Shown here: positions 1 to 9,585 of the stretch, one piece after another
Numbering within the stretch: the first letter of the stretch is position 1
Layout: each line of letters opens with the position of its first letter
DNA from: Populus alba
Taxonomy: Eukaryota; Streptophyta; Magnoliopsida; Malpighiales; Salicaceae
DNA length: 64,000 nt
Direction of reading: 5' to 3'
Assembly (NCBI RefSeq): GCF_005239225.2
Contig: NC_133294.1
Location: forward strand, 3,844,001-3,908,000
Position numbers and translations under genes: made by a program
The notes under the pieces: model-generated
What the model was told of the DNA's origin: nothing
Database searches by the model: none
What the model saw: only the letters and a program-made list of their open reading frames with translations

Positions 1-459
1 AGACAGAGATCGCTTAATAACATAGCATTTACAGAATTTGATCGCAATCTCAATTTTGTTCCTGATTATATTTTATATGATATTTTTACGCGTTTAAGAA
101 ACCAAGAAAATTGTAATCCTTATCGTTTGTAATTCATACGTGATGGAATTGTAGATAATTTAATAAAACAATAAAAAATATTGTATATAAAGTATTATTT
201 ATTTCATGATGTACTAGCAATAGTTAAATTTATAATATTTAAATTTAAAACCATCAAAATATATATATATATATATAATTTTATAACCTCAATTTGAAAA
301 GTATTCTTAACCAAACACATTAAACTACTTTTTGTTCAACCACAGTTTTAACTAAATATATATAAATACCAAACCGACTTCAACTAAAAATATTTTTTAT
401 AAAATAATTTTTTTCAAATTACAACCATAAAAACTACCACAATACCAACACTTTCAAAA
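1..459. other. AT-rich intergenic DNA at window start
   Basis: This stretch is strongly AT-rich, with a short TA microsatellite near 260-280. I see no open frame or RNA gene. It lies outside the duplicated block, which becomes recognisable near 460 where the sequence starts to match positions from about 18079. Confidence 0.6.
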
Positions 460-1133
460 CTAAGATCTCACAGCAGTCAAAGTTGCTGGCTACTATATAA
501 AATTTTAGGATTTCCACTTTTGTTATTGAATTTTAATTCTATCTTTTAATTTGATAATTCTCAATTAAAATTGATTTTTAAAATTTAAATTTTGATGTTT
601 ATTGTGAAAATTTAATACAATCAAATCAATTTTTAATTAAAATGAAATATATTCAAATTATAAAATTATTTCAACTATATTTTCGAGACATGCTCACCTA
701 TTTTTAACTACAAGTGAACTTGTCTCGAGATGATATATGTAGAAGAAAAAAATTACAGATCAAATTTCACCATATATTATTTTTATTTTATTTTTACATA
801 AAAATAAAATAAAATAGATAAAATAATATGAAAAAGAAATGTTTCTTGACATATATTTTGGTCAATAAAAAAAGGTTGGCATATAAAATAAAATATTTAA
901 TATATCTTATTATAATAATACAAGATCCTATAAATAAAAATTAATTAATAAAATAATATCATGTGATATTAAAAAAAAAATATAAAAGCCATTATAAATA
1001 TTTATAAATAAAAGATCTCATGCTAGACGTTGGAGGAAGATTACTGGAGATACAAAACTATTTTCAAAAGCTTTGGAGCTTTTATTCATTTTACGGCTGA
1101 AATCTAAAAAAGCAAACCTCTACTGAATGAAGC

Positions 1134-4100
1134 CTAAATTATTACAAGTTCTAGACCCTTCTTTGCAAAATACCCCCAAGCCACACCGCGTTCATAGAAG
1201 CCACAATAATAATTTCTAAAAATACGAGAAGCTATTTCTACTTTGGCCGCGTGTGCATCATCGCTACTGTTGTGGGCATTGATAACTTCATCCTTTCCTT
1301 CCTCTTCATGCAACCACTGTACACCAATCGCCTTTACTTGAATAGCTGGATCATGTGGAAGCACTGAAATACTCACGTCATCACCATTATCAAATGTAGG
1401 ATCACCGACCCCTAATTTCCAGTGGCTTAGCGATTGGATTTCACGAACCCCAAGCCTGTAAATCACTAAGAAAGAGGCTTGACGACGCAATTGATTGGTC
1501 TTGTTTCTGATTCCAATAATAACTATACTAGAGCCACTGTATTCTGACGTCACCCTAAACCTTGTGAACAGATTAAAGCCACATATCCGGCGCGTCCCAG
1601 GTGAGGATATTTTGAATGAAAAGTTATGTACAAACTCGTTCTGAATTAGCCATTTATCCTCTTCTTCCTCCTCATGAAACCACCTCGACTTCTCTTCTTC
1701 ATCAAATACGTATGCGACAACGTTGAATATGCCATACAAAAATGTTATCTGTACCACAAAAAAAAAAAGTCTATAAAATGAGCAAAAGACAAATATTAAA
1801 AATGTAGTTTTCAAAAACAATAAAATGAGTGAGGGAGGACCTGAAATCTCGATGGCTGTATTTGACCACTAACTATTTCCATTATTCTGAACACGTGGGA
1901 GTCAAACTTCTTGATTTATTCTTGCTTTATCCAATCTTGGAGCTCGAGAAATTGATCACAACCATCTGCTACAGTCAAGTGGATTCCATTTGCAAGTCTT
2001 CGCAGTGAATTGCAAAAGGACACATCTAACCTACCCAAATGAGATGGAAGCTCTGGGAGTGCCAGAAGCATTTTGCAATTGCTTAAACATAGGTAGTTGA
2101 GTAGACCAAGATCCTTGATGCTTTCAGGAAGAGCACCAATTGAAGTTCCACTTAAATCTAGACTCATCAAGGAGCGTGGCAGTGAAAACAAGGTAAATCT
2201 CAACATTTTCCTCGCTGAAAACCTAGAGGGAAAGAATAGCTTCAATGGAAGAGATGTAATGTACAATGCACTTGCAACAATTCCATCACTTTGAAGCAAG
2301 TTGCGCCCCTGATGATGCTCTAACTCCATATTCAAGATGTCAAGATTTGAGCAACCATCTAAAACCAGCTCTTGAAGTGAATTCAATCTACTCATTTCTT
2401 CTGGAAGCTCCATAAGACTTGTACAATTTCTTAGATTTAAGATCAACAGTCTTTGTAAATCACAAATAGATTCTTGAATTTGAACCAAACGAATGCAGTC
2501 TTCAAGTATTAGCTTTTCAAGGCCTGGGAGACCCGAGAAGTCTGGGGTTCTAATGAGATCACGAGAGTGACGGAGATCAAGAACTTTCAATTTTGGAAGA
2601 AACTGAAAATACATGAATTTAGTTGTTATCAATTGAAAACGAGAGAGATAGCTATAGAGAGACTTGATACATACCAGTTTGCCTTTCCAAGCATAAACTA
2701 GACAACTTCTGGATAGATCAAGAACCACAAGCTTCTCCAAGCATATGTGATTTGGTATGGAGCTCCAAGACAATCCATGCCAACATAACCATATCAAATT
2801 CTTGGGAAAGTGCTCAAAACTTCCATCAAAATTAGTGTAGTTTAGTTGGAGAAATTTTACATCTGTCATCTTTCTAAAAGCATCCGTGCTGAGGATAGAA
2901 AACAAACTTGTTTGTAATTTTCCCCTATCAGAAAAATTAGAAAGCAATTGTTGAAAGAAGTTAAGCCTATTGTGCTTTCGGCGAACCATTGAATCAGTAC
3001 AGACAACTTCTGCATAATTATCTTTCATTAATGCATGCATATCAATAGTAAGGCCACGCAATTTTTCAGCATCCTGCATAATAATATTAAAAGTACATGA
3101 GAAAGGAAAGTAAATGAAAGAACATGTTAAGGCACCACAAACCATTTAAGTACACATATAAAAAAATTCAGCTACTTACAGTAGTTCCTTTCAAAACGGT
3201 AAAAGCATCCTCGTGACGCCATATTCTTTGACATTTAGGAGATTCTTGACGAGCAATTTCCCTTCCCATAGCTCTTACTAGTCGATGCATCCACAACCTT
3301 TTATAATTGTTGATTTCAACAAGACATCTATCGATGAGATTGTCAATCCCAAATATTGCACCTTTATCGAGCCCATCCAGTATCCTAACTGCATCATCCA
3401 CATCCATTCCATTGAAGAAACATGCGATATCAAGGAATAAGTTTTTCAGATAATCACCATCAAGAAAGTTGTAACTTATTCGAAGAACCTTTTGAACTTG
3501 AAAATTAGGAATCACTTCCAATTGTTGTAATGCGCTTTCCCATATTTCTCTTCCTTTTCCGGACAATGAGGACCCAATAACTCGAAGAGCTAATGGAAGT
3601 CCATTACAGTGACGTACTATTCTCCCAGAGTCTTCTACAAAACCATCAACAGGGTCAGCTTGTCCAAAGGCATTCCAACTGAAAAGCTCAAGTGATTTTT
3701 CATCATCTAGCAGGTCGACTTTGCACTCGAACCACTCAATATCATTAGCTGAAAACAGACCCTTATTTCTGGTTGTTACAATGATTTTACTTCCTTTACA
3801 AAGCCAACTTTGCATGCCAATGATTTTATTGAATTGGTCCCTTTTGTCCACATCATCTAGAACAATAAGAGTTCTTCTGCAACATAAGGCATCCTTAATC
3901 TTCAGAATTCCTTCATCTTCATCATTTATCTCATCAATAGTCTTTTTTAAGATGTCGAAAAGAAGTTGCCTCTGTAGGCAAACTATATCCTTTGATCTAA
4001 AATTTGACAGGAAGCTCATTCCTTCAAATTTATAAAAGTTCTGGTTAAAAACACTCTTAGCTATGGTTGTCTTTCCAACTCCACCAATTCCATAGAGTAA

Positions 4101-5033
4101 AGCAATGGCAGCACCATGGGATCCATCTTGCAACCATGAGTTGATAGCTTGTACTGGAGCATCTCTTCCAATGAAATGAAGGGGGACATGAAACATTTTT
4201 TGATCCAAATTCTTTAAGACATTCTCCACAATAGACTGGACAAACGGTGCCTCGTAACTACATCAAAACATAAAGTACAATGTACGATAATTAGTAGTCT
4301 CTAAAAATAGACAACATTTAGCTAAGAAATTAAAGCAGGTTGCATGTCAATGATTTGATAGTTAAAACCAAATCATGATTGGAAAAAAAAAAAAAACCAA
4401 TGAAGAAATCATAAGTATTTTATTTTATTTTTGTTTATGTTTTCTTATCAGTATACTTAATTGAAAGAAATTAAGAGTTCACGACCAGCATTCTAGTCTT
4501 ATGCTATGTATAGTTTCATTAAGAGATACAACTTACCCATCTCCTAGAACCACTCCAGCTAAATCAGCCACTTCCTTTAAAGCAATCCTCCACCCATTCA
4601 CCCGCTCCATCTCCTTGTTGAAGCTCTTTTCATGTTCCACAAATGCTGCAGAGAAGCTCCCTGTTTGACGTCCGACTTGGGATGGATCCACATCATAGAA
4701 TACTGGCAAAACTATGCAGTCAGCATTCCTCTTACGTTCCATGATCATTACGAGTTCATCGAGGCACCATCTCGACGAAGCATAGTTTTTGGAGAACACG
4801 ATTATTGATATTTTTTATTCTTGTATTGCCTTCTGGAGCTCGAAATCTATATTCTCTCCTCTCCGAATTTCATCATCATCTCTAAATGTGTGAATCCCTG
4901 CATCAACCAGGGCCTTGTAGAGGTGATCGGTAAAGTTCTTGCGGGTGTCTTCACCTCTAAAACTCAAGAACACTTGATATTTACAATTAGAAAACCGAGA
5001 AGAGTAGGATTCTTGATATTTCCCAGCAGCCAT
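1134..5033 (-). pseudogene. TIR-NBS-LRR resistance gene, copy 1, with two in-frame stops
   Basis: This is a nucleotide-binding immune receptor of the TNL class, which senses pathogen effectors in the cytoplasm or nucleus. Inferred exons on the minus strand are 5033-4537 (TIR), 4257-3180 (NB-ARC), 3073-2675 and 2602-1841 (LRR), and 1748-1134 (post-LRR jelly-roll/Ig-like domain). All junctions are GT-AG and the summed phases keep one frame. The TIR exon shows YQVFLSFRGEDTRKNF and the catalytic-Glu motif WCLDEL. The NB-ARC exon shows P-loop GIGGVGKTT, kinase-2 LIVLDDVD, RNBS-B GSKIIVTTR, GLPLAL and LFLDIACFF. The MHD motif reads MHR. Two nonsense codons break it: TAA at 4817-4815 (TIR codon 73, where copy 3 has a Ser codon) and TAA at 1918-1916 (where copy 3 has Leu). 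No frameshift was found. A 72-aa TIR stub or a start at 4799 would be the only direct products. Confidence 0.88.
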
Positions 5034-5540
5034 TTCGAGTCTAGCAAAGATAAGACTTTACAAAGATCTGGACAACAAAAAAAAGGAATTGCAGGATTAA
5101 AGTCGATAGATCAAGATCGACAGCACACCAATAAGCTGAAGTGTTCATATATTATTATCTTACTTTTTCTGTAAGACAATTTTCAAGTTATTTCCCAGCA
5201 ATCAACTCCTCCATGCCCTTTCAGAAAAATACTTGTAGATATGATAAATCTCTATGCTGAACCAACAAAATCGGTTGATGAGATCATCAATAATTAGTTT
5301 CTAATAGTGAATTAATCGAAGTGATTCTCAGTTACAGCAGAGTTACATTTCACAATATAACATAATACTAAAAGAGATAAGAGAGAGAGAGAGAGAGAGA
5401 GAGTACCTGCAATCTTCACTTTCCCTTCGCTGATGTTCTCTCATCAGTCCATCAATTTTCAGTTTTTAAGTCAACCTCACAAGTCTCTGGGGTCTGGGTC
5501 ATTTCCGCGTTTAGGACCATTTTCTTTTTTTATTCTTTTT
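5034..5540 (-). promoter_or_regulatory. 5' leader of TNL copy 1 with a leader intron
   Basis: Upstream of the ATG at 5033 the minus strand has a pyrimidine-rich acceptor ending in TTGTTGTCCAG near 5070. A matching donor GCAG/GTACTC lies at 5407/5406, so a 5'-UTR intron of about 330 nt is likely. A GA microsatellite (about 5380-5402) lies inside the intron beside the donor. The same arrangement recurs upstream of copies 2 and 3, which supports the leader exon being real. This is inferred from sequence only. Confidence 0.5.
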
Positions 5541-5651
5541 TTTTATTTGCTCAAATCATTTATCACGCGTGGAGTATAATTACCAAAAGAGACATTAGAG
5601 ACACTCACACAAACACAATCCCTTTCATCAACTCACACGGTTCTTCACTTC

Positions 5652-5876
5652 TTCTTACTTCGGGCCGTTTGGTACTGCGGTCCAAACGGCTTTTTGCACA
5701 ATTTGAAATTTTTTTTTTATTTATTAAAATTGAGATCGGTTTGTACTTTCTAGATCGTTTTGATGTGCTGATATCAAAAATGATTTTTAAAAAATAAAAA
5801 AACATTATTGGCATACTTTTCGGCACGAAAAGCTATTTGAAAAGCAACAGCTATCACACTTCCAAACACCCTCTTC
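5652..5876. mobile_element. MITE-like non-autonomous DNA transposon
   Basis: The element starts with GGGCCGTTTGGTA and ends with TTCCAAACACCC, imperfect terminal inverted repeats. The AT-rich interior contains the 'gttttgatgtgctgatatcaaaaa' type segment common to degenerate MITEs elsewhere in this window. No coding capacity is seen. It lies in the 5' flank of TNL copy 1 and is absent from the equivalent position of copy 3. I could not define a convincing target-site duplication. Confidence 0.5.
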
Positions 5877-6529
5877 ACCCACCAGTATCATCAAGGCTCT
5901 TCGTATCTTACCAATCTATTAGTTGGTCAGTTTGTCGGTGGAGTTGAAATCAAAAAAATTTGTTTTTTTAGTGATTTTATATTTGAGTTGTGTAATTACT
6001 AATATAATAGTGATTAAAATTTTTTAGTTTTTTTATTTCAGTATATTAAAGAAAAAATAAAAAATATATTATTAAAACGAAAAACTAAACAAACTTTTAA
6101 ACACGGATATTTTACATATCATACACAGAGTTCTGAGTATTTGAATCATTGGCAAAGGCAGGGATGGCAGGAGGGGAAGTATCTGTGTATGATATATTAC
6201 ATATCATACGCAGAGTTCTGACCTTCTTGTTCTTTAGGATTTTTCTTCCCACATATATTAAGAGCACCCATGGGTCGGGCCAATCTTACATTAATTAACT
6301 ATATATAATTAATGTGTATAATTTCTTTTACAGTGCTTTCTCTTACTTCCAGCGCAATATTCTTTTTTCTTTCTTTCTTTTGTGAAATCCAACACATCAA
6401 ATTATGTTAAATTAAATTTTGAACCTGGCACTTAAAGTAGCACGTATCAAACATTAAGATCAAAATCAAGATAAAGTTAAAGTAAATTTGATGTTTTTTT
6501 TATATATATAAAGTAAATCTGATAAAGTT
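5877..6529. other. Intergenic DNA with a short direct repeat
   Basis: No gene is seen. A segment of about 23 bp beginning ACATATCATAC and ending AGAGTTCTGA occurs twice, near 6114 and 6207. From about 6230 the sequence again matches the right-hand duplication (from about 23420). Confidence 0.5.
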
Positions 6530-6850
6530 ACCTGCAATCCTCACTTTCCTTCGCTGATGTTCTCTTATCAGTTCATCAATTTTCTGCTTTTAAATCAACC
6601 TTGAAGGTCTCTGTGGTATGGGCCATTTCCGCGTTAGGACCTTTTTTTTTTCTTTAATTTGCTCAGAATAAGAGAAGCTATTTCTGCTTTTGATACAGGT
6701 ACACATCACTATTGGAAAAGTGCTCATAACTTCCGTAGAACTTGTGTAATTTAGCTGGAGAAATTTTACATTTTGCATCTTTCTAAACGCATCCGTGCTG
6801 AGGACAAGAAACAAACTTGTTTGGTCAATTTGCACTTGTTCCCCCAAGAA
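6530..6850 (-). pseudogene. Internally deleted TNL remnant (left copy)
   Basis: On the minus strand, 6847 to about 6714 encodes a start-of-LRR segment matching the full TNLs (VLSTDAFRKMQNVKFLQLNY). It runs directly into a scrap of the C-terminal domain (KAEIAS, matching KVEIAS in the full genes). Nearly all of the LRR and C-terminal coding sequence is missing. Positions about 6530-6640 match the 5'-leader and promoter segment found upstream of each TNL, as if it once led the next gene in a tandem array. It is not functional. The same relic is at about 23730-24050. Confidence 0.7.
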
Positions 6851-6971
6851 AAACTCAGAAAGCCACTATTGAGAGAGGAGTGTAAATCAGTGCAAAGATC
6901 TCTGTATCATGTTGATCATTGCCTGGGCCAATTGGAGTGCATTCTAACTCATGTTTTATGTGCGTTCTTAG

Positions 6972-7518
6972 TCGTGTTTGATTCAATGGTTACCTTTGGT
7001 GCACCTGATCGGCAAATCGCCTGGAAAAAGCTGCCCAGAATGCTTAGCACCTAACAAAATCGGAATTAGAGGAATTTGCTAGAGCAACAGAGGAGTAACC
7101 AATCGAATTGTTCTGTGTTCATGTAGAAATTCTCATAAATGTGGTTTTGAGGTTGGGCTGCAATCAATTTGGAAAGATTTTGGTCCATGCGATGAGAGCA
7201 TTCCTTCTGTACTATGTTAAGTTGATTCATTTTTTTTCTTTCATTTTCCTTTCCACTCATATTTGCTCTTGCTGTATTCATCTATCTGGAAGAGATGTCA
7301 GAGATGTGTGTCAACAGGCAGAACGATCATGGGCATCAAAGGTAACCAACTAAACATCTCATGTCCTCTCACATCGTATTGTTTACATGTCTTTGCATTC
7401 GCAGCATAATCGATAGATAATTCAAGGACAAGCAAGTAAAGATGGAGAACAAGGAAGTCTACCACCTCTGGCAGAATACACCAAAAAGCTCCATGAATTG
7501 AAGGAAGGCTCTAGCTAG
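6972..7518 (+). pseudogene. 3' fragment of an AAA-ATPase gene (left copy)
   Basis: Three exon-like blocks in order encode the end of an AAA-family ATPase. Block 6972-7093 has a FGAPDRQ motif, a frameshifted middle, and a TKSELEEFARATEE stretch that opens in another frame. Block about 7282-7341 reads LSGRDVRDVCQQAERSWASK and is followed by a GT donor. Block about 7405-7518 reads GQASKDGEQGSLPPLAEYTK to a TAG stop. Introns are retained, so this is a DNA-level duplicate and not a retrocopy. The Walker A and B exons are absent. The donor after the first block reads GTAACC here and GTAAGC in the right copy. I do not recognise the parent gene beyond the AAA family. Confidence 0.7.
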
Positions 7519-7665
7519 CATTGTAGAGCAGAAAATTCAAGGTTCTAAGCATTTCATCTCTACATGTTTCAACCTCTCACCTCTGGCAGAATACACCGAA
7601 AAGCACCTTGAATCGAAGGAAGGCTCTAGCTAGCATTGCAGAACAGAAAATTCGAGGTTCTATTA
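7466..7665 (+). repeat. Tandem duplication of the AAA-ATPase fragment tail
   Basis: A segment containing CTCTGGCAGAATACACC and CTCTAGCTAGCATTG occurs twice, starting near 7466 and 7577, a period of about 111 bp. It covers the last coding block of the AAA fragment plus following sequence. The right-hand duplicate has a third partial unit. Confidence 0.7.
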
Positions 7666-8024
7666 TGCACCCACAGAAACCTCAAGTGGATACATGTTAG
7701 AAAGATTGACAGAGGAATTGTAATTTCAATGTTATATAGCACAAACCCTAGGTATATCAATAGATGTATAGCATGCATACGAGTCCTAATTAATCAGCAG
7801 AAGGTCAATTTCAGGTTTTGCAGTAGGAATTCTGTACTTAGGGTTTGCAAAACAGTAGTTAAGATACCACACCATCAAACATAATGCAAAGAAGCAATGG
7901 ATGCAGATCTCTTTATTGCTCTGTCCATTCTTGACTTAAATATAGAGAAAACATCAAGCAGAAATTTTTATTTGTTGAAAAGAAAAGGGCAAGAAACCAG
8001 GGCCGAATCCAAAACAAATAGACT

Positions 8025-8582
8025 TCAAAAGAAGAAGTTGCATTGTAGCAAACTTAGCAGCAAAGCTCCTTCCCTGCGTTAACCAATCACGACTCAGTGA
8101 GTTAAGCAGTCAAAAAACATATAAAAGTCCGAAACTTTTTCATTGAGAGAGAATGAACTGTACCTTGACAGAATGGGCATCTCCCCCTCTTCTTCTCCAA
8201 CTCGTTTCCTCTTTCTACTCGTTCCTTTCCCGGCCACAATCGAAGCAATCTGCAACTGAGTCTGCAACATCATTCTAGTCAACTCAGCCTCCAACTCCAT
8301 CCTCCTTTTCTCTGCCTCCAACCTTGAAGCCTCTCTTGCCTTGATCATCTCCATCTCTGCAAGGTCCATTCTAGCCATTGACTCCGAGAAGACCCGGAAA
8401 CTCGCTGCAAGATCAGCAAGTCTTGGAGGTGACTCGGAGCTTACAGAGTCAGAACTCAGTGGATTATTAGAATCCTCGCTGTCCGAAGGGACTTCACCAG
8501 TCACCATTCCAGCATCACAGGCATGCTTTAAACGGTTCTCCTCTTCCCGGTTCGGTCTGGCTCGATCGGCTGCGTCTGCCAT
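8025..8582 (-). CDS. Small charged coiled-coil nuclear-type protein, At4g22160-like (left copy)
   Basis: This two-exon gene gives about 155 aa. Exon 1 is 8582-8164, ending AG/GTACAG. Exon 2 is 8073-8025, after an acceptor reading AACGCAG, and adds EGALLLSLLQCNFFF and a TGA. The phases join exactly. The N-terminal third is acidic and Ser-rich (SDSEDSNNPLSSDSVSSES). The middle is a helix of Glu, Arg, Ala and Met repeats (ARMDLAEMEMIKAREASRLE), likely a coiled coil resembling the C-terminal helix of some trihelix factors. RKRKR is a probable nuclear localisation signal. From memory it resembles the uncharacterised plant protein At4g22160; no biochemical role is known to me. It sits beside TNL debris but is intact. 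A near-identical copy is at 25340-25897. Confidence 0.75.
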
Positions 8583-9085
8583 TACCTTATCTTTGTTCTA
8601 TTCTACCATGCTCTCCTACCATTATTATCACAGGGTCACTCATAAAGTGAAGATGCTGCCACGTCAGCTAACTTTGTTGTTAACGGGACCCACCAACATC
8701 TCGATGTCTCCTTGCTTTGATGATTGAAAAGTAGTGAGTTGCCCAACCAAAGTAGTAAACCTAACTACAGTTAGATTTTTGTTCTTTCAGCTCATGGGAA
8801 ATGGCAAGTGCTTCAACTATGTAACAAAGTGAAATAGAAATCACTTAAACTTGGTCACTGTCTTTAGTATCGTGGTTGAAATTGTTTTTTTTTATTTAAA
8901 GAATATTAAAATTAATTTTTTTAATATTTTCAATATAAATTATGAAAATTATTTAAAAAATATTAAATTAATATTTTATTTATCTAAATTTATGTGTGTG
9001 TTGTAGATTGATGTTAGTTAGCGAGCAATATGATCATAACTTGTTAAAAACTTGTTTTGTGTCAAGGACATGTGTGCACTTTTAT
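8583..9085. other. 5' flank of the small coiled-coil gene up to the gap
   Basis: This holds the promoter side of the minus-strand gene at 8025-8582, then AT-rich DNA near 8885-8985. No ORF is convincing. It is duplicated at 25898-26395. Confidence 0.6.
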
Positions 9086-9585
9086 NNNNNNNNNNNNNNN
9101 NNNNNNNNNNNNNNNNNNNNNNNNNNNNNNNNNNNNNNNNNNNNNNNNNNNNNNNNNNNNNNNNNNNNNNNNNNNNNNNNNNNNNNNNNNNNNNNNNNNN
9201 NNNNNNNNNNNNNNNNNNNNNNNNNNNNNNNNNNNNNNNNNNNNNNNNNNNNNNNNNNNNNNNNNNNNNNNNNNNNNNNNNNNNNNNNNNNNNNNNNNNN
9301 NNNNNNNNNNNNNNNNNNNNNNNNNNNNNNNNNNNNNNNNNNNNNNNNNNNNNNNNNNNNNNNNNNNNNNNNNNNNNNNNNNNNNNNNNNNNNNNNNNNN
9401 NNNNNNNNNNNNNNNNNNNNNNNNNNNNNNNNNNNNNNNNNNNNNNNNNNNNNNNNNNNNNNNNNNNNNNNNNNNNNNNNNNNNNNNNNNNNNNNNNNNN
9501 NNNNNNNNNNNNNNNNNNNNNNNNNNNNNNNNNNNNNNNNNNNNNNNNNNNNNNNNNNNNNNNNNNNNNNNNNNNNNNNNNNNNN
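9086..9585. other. Assembly gap of exactly 500 N
   Basis: Positions 9086-9585 are all N. A round 500 suggests a placeholder of unknown real size. The left edge sits at the end of the left duplication unit and the right edge lies inside the last exon of TNL copy 2. The missing piece includes most of that exon and the boundary between units. Confidence 0.98.

Larger units (their letters stand above)
460..9085. repeat. Segmental duplication, left copy
   Basis: This block matches 18079-26395 in the same order and orientation: AT-rich 3' flank, TNL gene, 5' leader, TNL remnant, AAA-ATPase fragment, and small coiled-coil gene. The match runs right up to the N gap at 9086, so the true end of this copy is hidden. 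Coding parts are very similar (the small coiled-coil gene differs at only a few residues), so the duplication looks fairly recent. The left copy carries about 600 bp (5576-6170, including a MITE-like element) that the right copy lacks. Confidence 0.85.
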
